NCBI GenBank assembly: GCA_035772735.1
Contig: JASDFA010000010.1
Span: 98,414,001-98,478,000 of the forward strand
From: Datura wrightii
Lineage: Eukaryota > Streptophyta > Magnoliopsida > Solanales > Solanaceae
Direction: 5' to 3'
Length of the DNA stretch: 64,000 bases
Shown one piece after another: positions 32,059 through 43,643 of this stretch; position 1 is the first letter of the stretch, and each line of letters opens with the position of its first letter. A program made the position numbers and the translations under genes. Under the pieces are notes generated by a model. The model was not told where the DNA came from. It searched no databases and saw only the letters and a program-made list of their open reading frames with translations.

Positions 32059-34693
32059 TGTTACACCCCGTAAATTCCCGGCATATAGATGGCCTAATCG
32101 CGTATTGGTTAAGAGTATTTGAAAACCATACATGCTAGAAAAAGGCCCGGGGAAAGATCGGACCAGCGCCAAGTCGGCGCGTCGCAAGGCAAAATGCGAC
32201 TTATAAATCACATTCCAGGAATGCAACTTATAAATCGCATTCCAAGAATGCGACTTATAAATCGCATTCCAGAAATGCGATTTACAGTGTCTATTATATA
32301 AGCCCCTCCACTTCGGTTTTAAAGTTGCAATTCTTATAATTTCCAGCTAAAACAGAGAGAAAATCAGAGAGGAAGAGGAACGAAGGTTTCTTGATAATTT
32401 CCGTCTGATTACGCCGTCAAACGCGGTCTAAACTCAAATTAACCTCAGGTACCGAGGTATTTAGCAGTAGGGAGCATTCCTACGGATTTTGTTTCGCGAA
32501 ATACGACCGACGAATCATCGTGCTACCGGGCTAAGGTAAGTGAAATTGCTCCAAACTAGTGTCTATGTGCTCCTAACTGTGAAGTGAATACTTCTCCCTT
32601 CTGGACTTCTGAAAAATAGCAAGTTTTCGACCGTCTTTCGATAAGCCTAAGTTTAGGCTATAATTTTATTGAAAGTGATGTTGTTCTTCAGAATAAGGTT
32701 ATATTTAGTACTAATTGACGTATATATGAATGCAGTTGGGAGAAATAGTTGGAGTACTGACTGAGCCTCGTCCGACAGTCGAGTAACTCGAGGTTAAGGT
32801 ATGTAAAGCTAGTTCCTTCGGCAAGTTAGTAGCTTTAGACTTGTATAGTACAATAAACTCCGTAGTAGAATTCCCAGAAGTTGAATGTTAAGTATTGTGC
32901 AAGTTCAGTAAACCTACTTTGCGTTGTGATATCATATTCAGTCTGAAAGTTAGAAAAGCATGTGCCCAAGGGCAAGTTAGTAGTTCAGATTCAATACAGC
33001 CTATTATGTGGATGGCAAGCATGTTGTAGAATAAAAAGGAACAGATTTGCGTAATAACAGTCAGTAAAGAAAGATCTGATAGACAGATAGTTATGGCTAC
33101 AAATTAGCCATTCAGACAGATAGTATCATGGCTACAGATTAGCCGTACAGTTAAACAGAGGTTGCAGAATCAGTATAATTAGTAAGAATCAGTTCAGTAT
33201 AGAAATAGATCAGAATAAGAAGTTAGATTCCAGATAGTCTTTTCAGTTACACATGCTTGCTATTTTTATATGCTATTTGGTTGTTGAGACTTGTTGTGGC
33301 ATGTGGGTGTCCCTTTTAGCATCCCTACCGCCCCTGGGTTATAGCTGTGTCGATACCAGATTCAGATACCGCCACCAACTGGGTGATGCCGTCCGCCTAG
33401 AGGACAATGATGGCCGACCACCGTGATAATACGGTCCAAACCACCCTGCTTGCAGGGGTAGTTCAGTTTACTCTGCGCAGAGCTAGTCCACCCTGTTTAC
33501 AGGGGCAGAACACTCTGTGTGCGCTTGTGGCCGGGGGCAGTTTCAGATACAGATTTTTATAAAATCACCCTGTTGCGTGCTTGCACCCAGGGGCAGTTTT
33601 TATTACACACCCCGCGTGCATCTGCGCCCAGAGGTAGGAGTCTTCGGACTCAGACACAGTTTATTGTCAGAGGCCATGGCCTGAGCTACGTACCCAAGGG
33701 GACCGGTAGGAGGAGCTCACAGTTATCAGATGAGTGGAGTGATTTATTTTTGGTTGGTTTAGACCCGTGTAGGGGTAAATAGATTGTGTGTTGGTTGGCA
33801 CCTTCCAGCTTATGGGGGTCGGTCAAGTATTGTGTGTATTATTATGTATACCTCTATGTGCTATTAGATACTGATAGACAGAGGGACGACACGACATCAG
33901 GTACGCTCAGTTTAGTTATGGAATAAATAAACTCTCCCCAGTTATTCTCAGCTAGATAGACTCAGCTACTTTCTGCTTATATGTCATGTTACTGTTGTTA
34001 TCCATTTTAGTTGTGTATTTCTGTTGCTTTACATGCTCAGTACCTGCGGTACTGACGCCCAGTGGGGCGCTGCATTACTTGCCTGCAGGTACTCATAGAC
34101 GAGAAGGCGATCCCTCGTGATTCCAGTTAGCTATTGAGTATTCAGCTCCCATTATCCGGAGCTTGAATTCCAGAGGTGTATTTCATTTTTCTTTTGTTGT
34201 ATAGTACGGGTAGGTCGGGGCCCTATCCTGATCATTTCTATTGTCATTCCTAGATGCTTACAGTCTGTATATATTTCCCTGTGGTCAGGTGAGCCGGTCG
34301 TGTGAGGCCGTGCAGCTTGTTATAGTTATTTGTTATTTCTGTTCCTGTTGGCCGTGTGTGGCCATAACCAGTCAGTAGTGGTGACCTTGCTGGTCACGTA
34401 ATTATTTAGCGTGCCATTGTTAAGTTATAGTGAACTAGACAGCATGGTGGCCTTGCCGGCCCGCATAGGTTCCCTTGACAGTAGTATGTTTCTGGTTAGC
34501 TCTTTTTCAGGTACAAGTGGCTATAGGCCTATTGGCCGGAGGCTGTGTTTACAGCCGTTATATAGCCCTTTGTTTCCAGGAATTTGAGTTAGAGCCAGCC
34601 AGGCACCAGATGTGCTTTGGCTCACCAGATAGCAGTCTAGGTCCTACTAGGGCACCAAGTGCCAGTCATACCCCCCCAGGGCGGGGCGTGACA
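32059..34693 (+). mobile_element. D 5' LTR
   Basis: 2,635 bp, TGTTACACCCC to GGGGCGTGACA. It contains the ATGCGACTTATAAATCGCAT-type array (32192-32286) and a TATA box (TTATATAAGCCCC, about 32294). A pair of ATGGCTACA.ATTAGCC repeats lies at about 33094-33145 and CACCCTG...CAGGGG dyads at about 33440-33600. The perfect dyad CAGTACC-TGC-GGTACTG is at 34038-34054. The final 200 bp resemble E1 and E2 LTR ends. Confidence 0.93.
32192..32286. repeat. Palindromic 27-bp array in the D 5' LTR
   Basis: There are three tandem copies plus a partial one of a unit in which AATGCGA faces TCGCATT across CTTATAA, so each unit can fold back on itself. It lies immediately upstream of the TATA box. The counterpart in the 3' LTR (39446-39540) has seven differences over about 85 bp, six of them transitions, far above the rest of the LTR. 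Confidence 0.88.
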
Positions 34694-34697
34694 AACT

Positions 34698-34709
34698 TGG
34701 TATCAGAGC
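34698..34709 (+). promoter_or_regulatory. D primer-binding site (initiator Met-tRNA type)
   Basis: TGGTATCAGAGC lies four bases after the LTR end, identical to that of E1. Confidence 0.94.
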
Positions 34710-34869
34710 AAGTCGTGTCCCAGGGGGTCTGCAAGCTGTGCTAAGTAGAGTCTTGTCTATGGATTTGTTGTGCACCACATACTATAGACAGGAGGCTGTG
34801 AGGCATGATAGGATGGTTACTCTTCCTTCTCAGCCAGTCGTGCTTTAGAGCGGCACAGTATAGGGTTGA

Positions 34870-37390
34870 GTCCCTAAAAACTTACTGTATTCTTTGATTA
34901 CAGAAACAGAGGCAGATCAGCATTACCCTATCACAGGCAGAAGATCAGATATAGCAACAGAAGAGGGCATCATCTAGTTACAAGATACTTACAGTAGCAT
35001 GAAGAGGTACCAGAGACCTCCCAGCGTGATACCTTTATCGGTACTATTCCCAGTATACGTTGATAACGTCAGAATAGGAAGTCAGAAGTATAATGTACAT
35101 ACGAGTTGATTTATTTATTAGCTATATAAGATCTGATTAAGATTACGGACAAGGTTAGACTATCAGATAAGTATGAGAAAGAAAGGGAAATGCAGGAATC
35201 CCAAACACATCTTTTCAGATGTGGTACAGTTATATGTTTCTATCTGTTGCAACAAGAAAAGGGCTATTCCTACCTCTTGACCTTGATTCCAGTACAGTAA
35301 AGGGGCATAAGAATTGAGGTGAGGCTGCCCAAAACAAGCAGTAAGTGAAGATAGATTGATTAATTCCAGTAAGTGTTAGTGAGCGTAAAGAGAAAGTAAG
35401 ACTGTTAGCTTACCCGAAGTAGGGGTAAAAGACCTGCTAGTGATGAATGCCTAGTAATAGTAAAGTTCGAGTCAGAAAAAGGCCAAGTCCGCCATATATG
35501 CTAACAGATAGCAAGACATACCTGTAAGATTATAGTTATGATCCAGTTGTGACATCAAAAGATAGAGAGGTCATGTGAATCAGATGGGCCTGACTATAAG
35601 CCAGAAAAAGTATAGGCTGAGGCTTGATCAGTAATCTCATTAACAACGTAAGGCAGGCACCTTGAACCCCAGAGCTTAGCTCAAGTGAGATGAGGGGAGA
35701 AAGCAGGAATACTAAAATTTGTGGGGAAAATAGAATCACCCCCAAATTGACAGAATATCGTATTACGGACTAAGCCTCGGATTGACAGTTAGAAGACATT
35801 AAGATTGTGGTCCAGAATGCTGCAGTATGTTCGCTTATGGGGAAGTTAAGAAATTACCGATACAGCGAATTTAATCTAGTGTGGCCTAGAGATAAGGCCC
35901 AGCAGACAGTCATGGGCTCTCAATATATGCCAAGTAAGGCCACAAGATTCGAACGTTGACCCCACATCGCAAGAGTGGCGGAATTTCAAACAGCAAACAA
36001 TAACTAAAGTGTTTATGTTTGTTACTTTCAGAATGGAGTGACAATACAATGAAATGTTAAGAGAAGGCAGGAGGTATTATTAGACCATAGAATCAGTATA
36101 TCATATACAATATGAAATTTAGCAAAGTGTGTCAGAGATTACGTATCACTACAGAATTCAGTATGTATTGTACGTATTTATTAATATATATCTGTGTAGA
36201 TAATAAATATGTTGTGAGAAGCTGCTAATAGGGGTTATAATCACACAGATGCATATTAGTGCTGGGAAGTATATACAAATTGCATTGCAGGACCCCTTGC
36301 CAAAAATAAAAAAAGAAAAGAGAGAGAAGAAAAAGAGAAAAGCGAAAAGAAGGGGCAAGTTAAGTGTGATTTACGTATGAATCCATAGAAACTATCTTAG
36401 CTCTTAGTTATTAAGTTAATACACTTATATGTTGTTTCCGGATATAGGTTTTAGAAGCTTATAAGAGTTAGAAACCTGAATCAGGTAATTAGATGATAAG
36501 GGTGCAGTTAGACGGTCTACCGACCAGCTGGCGCCTGTATTAGCAGGGAAGCATCTCTAAAGATCAATAACACTAGCGCATGTGCCAAAACCAGAATTAG
36601 AGACTGAACAGGTATACTTCAGAGATTAGAAATACTAGAATTGTTCCAGTCTGTTAAGTAGCCATACATCGTTTTCCCAGCCTTGTAGGTGAGAGTCGAC
36701 CTTAGTCAACCTAGCAGTTATTACAAGGAATACCCCACAAGTCAAACAAGCCCGTGGGCACCCCAAGAAAGGGGTCCACATCAGTAGTTAGTGACAGACT
36801 AGTACTTCAGCTGGTTCTCGTAAGATATTCAGATATAGAGCCCTAGCAGAAGGCCAGTATTTACAGAACAGCTCATAAGACCGAGAATTCCCCAGAATAG
36901 CAGTATAAATCCAAGTGGATACACACAAGGCGTAAGAAATTGATAGTACCCTGCTAGCACAGTGTTTATTAAGACCAGGAGATCAGTAGACTCCCCGTGA
37001 AGATCCAGAGATTGATCGCCTGGGAGTAAGTTTGATTAAGCCCAGCCTTACAGTGGTTCAAGCAAGATAACAAAGCAATTAGATGCCCACAAGTCTGCAG
37101 TTATGCATGAACTATAAGTACTCAAGTAGAACAGTTAGAGCATTGTTAGACTACTACCACATTCGGGTCATTCAACCCGACTATTCAGTTATTTAAGGTT
37201 ATGCAGCCAGATCATTAGAGGTCATGATCAATATCAGGATCCTCTAATCAGATAAAGGCACAAGGTGCGCAGACGGTCGTTAAGGTTATCCCAGCAACAA
37301 GTAGCCTTAGCATGTGGTCGGAAGGCCAGATAAGCTCTAACTACGCCTGTAAACTACCTGTCAATCTATTCGGCAAGACAAGCCAGTATG
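34870..37390 (+). other. D core region without recognisable coding sequence
   Basis: The leader up to about 34900 matches E1. A short gag-start similarity (GGCAGAAGATCAGATATAGC..., compare E1 at 4790-4825) follows without the ATG. From about 35000 to 37390 no frame on either strand exceeds about 70 codons, and I see no capsid, zinc knuckle, protease, RT or RNase H motif. The sequence is purine-rich, with an A/G tract at 36305-36355. It contrasts with the well-kept integrase that follows. Possibly replaced or filler sequence; origin unknown. Confidence 0.6.
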
Positions 37391-39040
37391 ACCGTCAATT
37401 ATATGCCGAGCTCTCTAAGTATGAAAATGTTATATCAGTCAAGAAGAGGTAATGGAGCAGCAAACACTCTTAGCTATAGATCTATTAGAAGTGTGGCGTA
37501 TGTGCAACCCGAGCAACGGGAGTTGGTCAGGGAGATACATCAATTGGTCAATTTAGCCGTTCGTGTGATAGAAATAAAGGACAACAGAGCGGTAATCCAG
37601 AACACCGCCGTGTCGTCCTTAGTTGTGGAGGTAAGAGAACGGCAATATGCAGATCCTGACCTGGTCTAGCTTAAGGACAGAATCCTGCAAGGGAAGCGCC
37701 AGATTCACAAATAACAAAGGATGGAGTGCTGCGTTGTAAAGACCATCTATGTGTTCCAGATGTTTCAGGCCTCCGCCATCAGATCATGAACGAGGTGCAC
37801 TGCGCCAGCAACTATTTTCTCCACCCTGGCGCGACAAAAAATGTACCATGATATCAAAGAAAACTACTGGTGGCTAGATAAAAAAAATGCTGAATTTGTA
37901 GCTCGGTGTCCTAACTGCCAGCAGGTGAAAGTAGAACATCAGAAACCAGGCGGTTTGACTCAGGACATAGTTGTGCCTCTCTGGAAGTGGGTAGCAGTAA
38001 ATATGGATTTTGTGGCAGGATTACCCCGTACTAAACATGGACATGACTCTATATGGGTGATAGTTGACAGATTGACCGAATCAGCTCATTTCCTGCCAGT
38101 GGAAACTACTTTCTCGGCTAGATTATGCAGAGTTGTATATCCGAGAAATAGTCAGGTTGCACGGAGTACCAATATCTATTATTTCAGACAGAGGAGCACA
38201 GTTTACGGCTAGATTCTGGCAGTCATTTCAGAAAGGTTTGGGAATGCAGATTAATTTGAGCACAACATTCCACCCTCAGACAGATGGACAGGCGGAACGC
38301 ACAATTCAGACACTCGAAGATATGTTGCGAGCGTGTGTGTTAGATTTCGGTGGTAGCTGGGTTGAGCATTTGCCCCTAATCGAGTTTGCTTATAATAATA
38401 GCTATCACTCAGCTATCCAGATGGCGCCTTTCGAGGCTTTATACGGGCAAAAATGCAGATCGCCGATTGACTGGTTTGAAATAGGAAAATCAGCGTTGAT
38501 TGGGCCAGACATTGTTCAGCAGTCAGAGGAGAAGGTAAAACTTATCAGAGAACGCCTACTGACTGCACAGAGCCACCAGAAGTCATATGCAGACGTGCGG
38601 CGCAGAAATTTGGAATTCGATGTGAATGACTGGGTATTTTTGAAAGTATCCCCAATGAAAGGGGTGATGAGATTCGGCAAGAAAGGTAAACTCAGTCCAA
38701 GATTTGTTGGGCCTTATCAGATTCGTCGAAGAATAGGCCAAGTGGCAGATGAGTTGAACTTGCCTCCAGAGTTAGAATCCGTTCATCCGGTCATGTATCC
38801 ATGTTGAGGTAATGCATAGGAGACTCATCCAGAGCAGTCCCAGTCTAGGATATCCGGGTTACAGAAGAGCTGGCCTACGAAGAGGTTCCAATAGCTATCC
38901 TAGACAGACAGGTTCGCAGATTGAGAACTAAAGATATTGCGTCTGTCAAAGTATTGTGGCGTAACGGGAACCAAGAAGAGATGACGTGGGAAGCGTAGGA
39001 AGATATGAAAGCTAGATATCCTCACTTATTCCAGGCCTAG
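37388..39040 (+). pseudogene. D integrase and chromodomain
   Basis: It starts with the RNase H tail and linker (RRGNGAANTLSYRS, AVIQNTAVSSLVVEVRERQ) to TAG at 37667-37669. The zinc region shows CPNCQQ at about 37905-37925; the upstream HH part is shifted by an extra A near 37838. The first Asp is in VNMDFVAGLP. A frameshift near 38115 is followed by a long open frame, 38133-38807, with IISDRGAQFTARFWQSF (second Asp), DGQAERTIQTLEDM (Glu), FAYNNSYHS and RFVGPYQIR. A small deletion after HPV breaks the frame. The chromodomain (about 38830-39037; TEELAYEEVP, ILDRQVRRLR, EEMTWEA) carries two TAG codons and ends TAG at 39038-39040. All three catalytic residues survive. Confidence 0.9.
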
Positions 39041-39312
39041 CTAGGCGACAGGTATGTCAGTATTGTTACCTATGTAGTACCTTACAATTGTTTATATATA
39101 AGTGAGAGAAATTGATGTTTAGCTATCAAATGAATCTTGTAGTATCGTGTGGAGTACCTGTATTGTACTTTTCTGTATTTTAGGTTTTTTGGGATAGTCC
39201 AGATTACAGGGGAAACTCTGCCGCAATTTTCCTAAGAACAAGTTAAGCTAATTGAGTAGTCCTCTATATAGCAGTTTACATTCGAGGACGAATGTTCTTA
39301 AGGGGGGGAGAA
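39041..39312 (+). other. D 3' untranslated region, pre-PPT hairpin and polypurine tract
   Basis: Non-coding; it aligns with 733-1007. The perfect hairpin ACATTCG-AGGA-CGAATGT is at 39278-39295, followed by the purine tract AAGGGGGGGAGAA at 39300-39312 directly before the LTR. Confidence 0.88.
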
Positions 39313-41945
39313 TGTTACACCCCGTAAATTCCCGGCATATAGATGGCCTAATCACGTGTTGGTTAAGAGTATTTGAAAACCATACATGCTAGAAAAAGGC
39401 CCGGGGAAAGATCGGACCAGCGCCAAGTCGGCGCGTCGCAAGGCAAAATGCGACTTATAAATTGCATTCCAAGAATTCAACTTATAAATCGTATTCCAAG
39501 AATGTGACTTATAAATCACATTCCAGAAATGCGATTTACAGTGTCTATTATATAAGCCCCTCCACTTCGGTTTTAAAGTTGCAATTCTTATAATTTCCAG
39601 CTAAAACAGAGAGAAAATCAGAGAGGAAGAGGAACGAAGGTTTCTTGATAATTTCCGTCTGATTACGCCGTCAAACGCGGTCTAAACTCAAATTAACCTC
39701 AGGTACCGAGGTATTTAGCAGCAGGGAGCATTCCTACGGATTTTGTTTCGCGAAATACGGCCGACGAATCATCGTGCTACCGGGCAAAGGTAAGTGGAAT
39801 TGCTCCAAACTAGTGTCTATGTGCTCCTAACTATGAAGTGAATACTTCTCCCTTCTGGACTTCTGAAAAATAGCAAGTTTTCGACCGTCTTTCGATAAGC
39901 CTAAGTTTAGGCTATAATTCTATTGAAAGTGATGTTGTTCTTCAGAATAAGGTTATATTTAGTACTAATTGACGTATATATGAATGCAGTTGGGAGAAAT
40001 AGCTGGAGTACTGATTGAGCCTCGTCCGACATTCGAGTAACTCGAGGTTAAGGTATGTAAAGCTAGTTCCTTCGGCAAGTTAGTAGCTTTAGCCTTGTAT
40101 AGTACAATAAACTCCGTAGTAGAATTCCCGGAAGTTGAATGTTAAGTATTGTGCAAGTTCAGTAAACCTAGTTTGCGTTGTGATATCATATTCAGTCTGA
40201 AAGTTTGAAAAGCATGTGCCCAAGGGCAAGTTAGTAGTTCAGATTCAATACAGCCTATTATGTGGATGGCAAGCATGTTGTAGAATAAAAAGGAACAGAT
40301 TTGCGTAATAATAGTCAGTAAAGAAAGATCTAATAGACAGACAGTTATGGCTACAGATTAGCCATTCAGACAGAAAGTATCATGGCTACAGATTAGCCGT
40401 ATAGTTAAACAGAGGTTGAAGAATCTGTATAATTAGTAAGAATCAGTTCAGTATAGAAACATATAAGAATAAGAAGTTATATTCCAGATAGTCTTTTCAG
40501 TTACACATGCTTGCTATTTTTATGTGCTATTTGGTTGTTGAGACTTGTTGTGGCATGTGGGTGTCCCTTTTAGCATCCCTACCGCCCCTAGGTTATAGCT
40601 GTGTCGATACCAGATTCAGATACCGCCACCAACTGGGCTATGCCGTCCGCCTAGAGGATAATGATGGCCGACCACCATGATAATACGGTCCAGACCACCC
40701 TGGTTACAGGGGTAGTTCAGTTTACTCTGCGCAGAGCCAGTCCACCCTGTTTACAGGGGCAGAACACTCTGTGTGCGCTTGTGGCCGGGGGCAGTTTCAG
40801 ATATAGATTTTTATAAAATCACCCTGTTGTGTGCTTGCACCCAGGGGCAGTTTTTATTACACACCCCGCGTGCACCTGCGCCCAGAGGTAGGAGTCTTCG
40901 GACTCAGACACAGTTTATTGTCAGAGGTCATGGCCTGAGCTACGTACCCAAGGGGACCGGTAGGAGGAGCTCACAGTTATCAGATGAGTGGAGTGACTTA
41001 TTTTTGGTTGGTTTAGACCCGGGTAGGGGTAAATAGATTGTGTGTTGGTTGGCACCTTCCGGCTTATGGGGGTCGGTCAGGTATTGTGTGTATTATTATG
41101 TATACCTCTATGTGCTATTAGATACTGATAGACAGTGGGACAACACGACATCAGGTACGCTCAGTTTAGTTATGGAATAAATAAACTCTCCCCAGTTATT
41201 CTCAGCTAGATAGACTCAGCTACTTTCTGCTTATATGTCATGTTACTATTGTTATCCATTTTAGTTGTGTATTTCAGTTGCTTTACATGCTCAGTACCTG
41301 CGGTACTGACGCCCAGTGCGGCGCTGCATTACTTGCCTACAAGTACTCATAGACGAGAAGGCGATCCCTCGTGATTCCAGTTAGCTATTGAGTATTCAGC
41401 TCCTGTCATCTGGAGCCTGAATTCCAGAGGTGTATTTCGTTTTCTTTTGTTGTATAGTACGGGTAGGTCGGGGCCCTATCCCGATCATTTCTATTGTCAT
41501 TCCTAGATGCTTGCAGTCTGTATATATTTCCCTGTGGTCAGGTGAGCCGGTCGTGTGAGGCCGTGCAGCTTGTTATAGTTATTTGTTATTTCTGTTCCTG
41601 TTGGCCGTGTGTGGCCATAACCAGTCAGTAGTGGTGACCTTGCCGGTCACGTAATTATTTAGCGTGCCATTGTTAAGTTATAGAGAACTAGACAGCATGG
41701 TGGCCTTGCTGGCCCGCATAGGTTCCCTTGACAGTAGTATGTTTCTGGTTAGCTGTTTTTCAGGTACAGGTGGCTATAGGCCTGTTGGCCGGAGGCTGTG
41801 TTTACAGCCGTTATATAGCCCTTTGTTTCCAGGAATTTGAGTTAGAGCCAGCCAGGCACCAGATGTGCTTTGGCTCACCAGATAGCAGTCTAGGTCCTAC
41901 TAGGGCACCAAGTGCCACTCATACCCCCCAGGGCGGGGCGTGACA
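39313..41945 (+). mobile_element. D 3' LTR
   Basis: 2,633 bp, nearly identical to the 5' LTR except in the palindromic array (39446-39540). The CAGTACC-TGC-GGTACTG dyad is at 41292-41308. It ends GGGGCGTGACA, followed by TSD TTTGG. Confidence 0.93.
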
Positions 41946-41950
41946 TTTGG

Positions 41951-43643
41951 TCGCCTGTGTAAATAGTAGAATAGTAATCAAACTCCAAGGGTTTTCTTCA
42001 TACCATGGTTCTTTCCCAAGGAGCATTTTACTTTTTCTTTTCTTTTGTTGTGGAACCTGGTTGGCACTTCCCAATGATAGATTGTGAGGCGGCTCTCTTA
42101 ATGGACAATGCCATGACTTTATTGAGTCTTTTGTGGAGCTGTTTTGAGAGGTACCACCAAAAATTTTGAAATATGGGATGAAAATGAGAAACGTAAAAAA
42201 TGGGCATTTGAAATGAGAAATGTAGCACTCTTTTGTCATATATTGTAGATTCCTTGTTTGGATTATGAATTCACAGTCTCTAATGTCTTGAATAAATATC
42301 TTGTGATGTTAGTGATATTTGTGGAATCTTTGGGTGTGATTCCTTGTGTAGTAAGGATCTTTGTGAATCTCATGCATAACTTCTTCTCAGGAACTTGCCC
42401 TAAGTGTGACTCAAGGCGAAGTCCTAGATATAACTGCACTTAGAACATATTTTTAGGCTTTCATTTAAAAAGTCACTCTACCCAAAATGGCCTCTGGAAA
42501 TGTCTTCCGTAGCTAGCCAATGTTGGGCCTTTTGAACTATTTATTTTTGGAAACCGCATTATAAGCCGATGTCCCTTTTTGATCCCTTCTTCTTGGTACC
42601 CATCCTCCCTAATTGCTAGTGGTTAGCGAATGAGAAAAAAAATGGGGTTGAAGACCCAAAGGCCTAGGGAGAGATAAGGAAATCTATGAGTAAGAGGCAA
42701 AGAGCCTATGTTTGGGGTTTTTAAAGAAAGGGGGATATATAAGAAACATAAATCTGAGGTAGCACAAATTGTGAGAAAAAGAATGAAATGATGAGCTAAG
42801 GATCCTTAAGATACCAAAAGAGAAAAGAGAAGTGAAATGGTGTTACCTCTTGATTAGACAGGGCTTAATGTGATAGCCAAAGGAGCTACAAGGAGGATCT
42901 TTGAACAATAAAAGAGAAAAATGGTTGCAAACGGAGGAATAAGGTGGAGCAATATAAAAAGTTAGATGGGAAGGGTTGAAGTGTTCAAATAAAGGAATTA
43001 GGGAAGATCTAGTCACTAAACCCAAATAATTATCTTACCATTACTCCTAACCTTCATGATGACCCAAAAGTACTAATTGATTTTGAGTGTAGTTGCTCTA
43101 CATTAATGGTGAATTACACGAAGGGCAAGCCTATGGGTCGAGTTGTGTGAATAAAGATTTCTTTTGGGAGAGTGAGTATGACCATCGTTTTCTAAAATCC
43201 CTTGTGTGTGCATTAATTCATGATAGAAAAAGGGATTCTCTCTTTGGTGAGTGGCATCATTTCTTTTGAGGACACAATTACATTAAGGTAAAGGTGTGAT
43301 TGAGGCATGAGTTGTGCGAGCTCTAAGGAAAGCTTTGAATGTGCAGTGATTATGAATTGAGATTCTATATGTATTTCTTTGGATAAGCCATGCCTTCTTT
43401 TGAAAAATGAAAGCATTTGTGAATCATGCCCTTGAATTTTGGTGGATTCTTGAAATGTTTCCATATAGTTTTCTTTGATTTCTTTGGGGAATTTTCTTCT
43501 CTTTTTCAGTGAGTTAATGAGCTATTTTTGGGTTGTCATGGAGTAAGTTCTCATTGATGTCTAAACTCTTGTGGAGTGGAATGTTTCTTAACTGATAAGA
43601 ATTGCATTACTTGAGGACTAGCAATGATTCAAGTTTGGGGGTT
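41951..43643 (+). other. A1 3' untranslated region, part 2, with conserved module, pre-PPT hairpin and PPT
   Basis: Non-coding, homologous to 61458-63137 of A2. At 42063-42112 is a copy of the AATGATAGAT...CTTAA module, bounded by GGCA and TGCC. At 43610-43621 is the A-family pre-PPT hairpin (CTTG-AGGA-CTAG, one mismatch), and the purine-rich CAAGTTTGGGGG ends just before the LTR. I see no supported gene among the short frames here. Confidence 0.75.

Larger units (their letters stand above)
32059..41945 (+). mobile_element. D: young Tekay-type element without recognisable gag core or RT (TSD TTTGG)
   Basis: LTRs at 32059-34693 and 39313-41945 differ at only about one or two positions per hundred by eye. 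Target duplications TTTGG are at 32054-32058 and 41946-41950. The PBS, PPT and pre-PPT hairpin are intact. The core has a gag-start remnant, about 2.4 kb with no recognisable coding content, then the RNase H-integrase linker, integrase and chromodomain. Perfect ends with a defective core suggest recent transposition by proteins supplied in trans. Confidence 0.93.

Noticed and set aside
36158..36358. 66-codon minus-strand frame with hydrophobic and aromatic residues
   Set aside because: It is the translation of the complement of an A/G-rich tract; low complexity and no supporting context.
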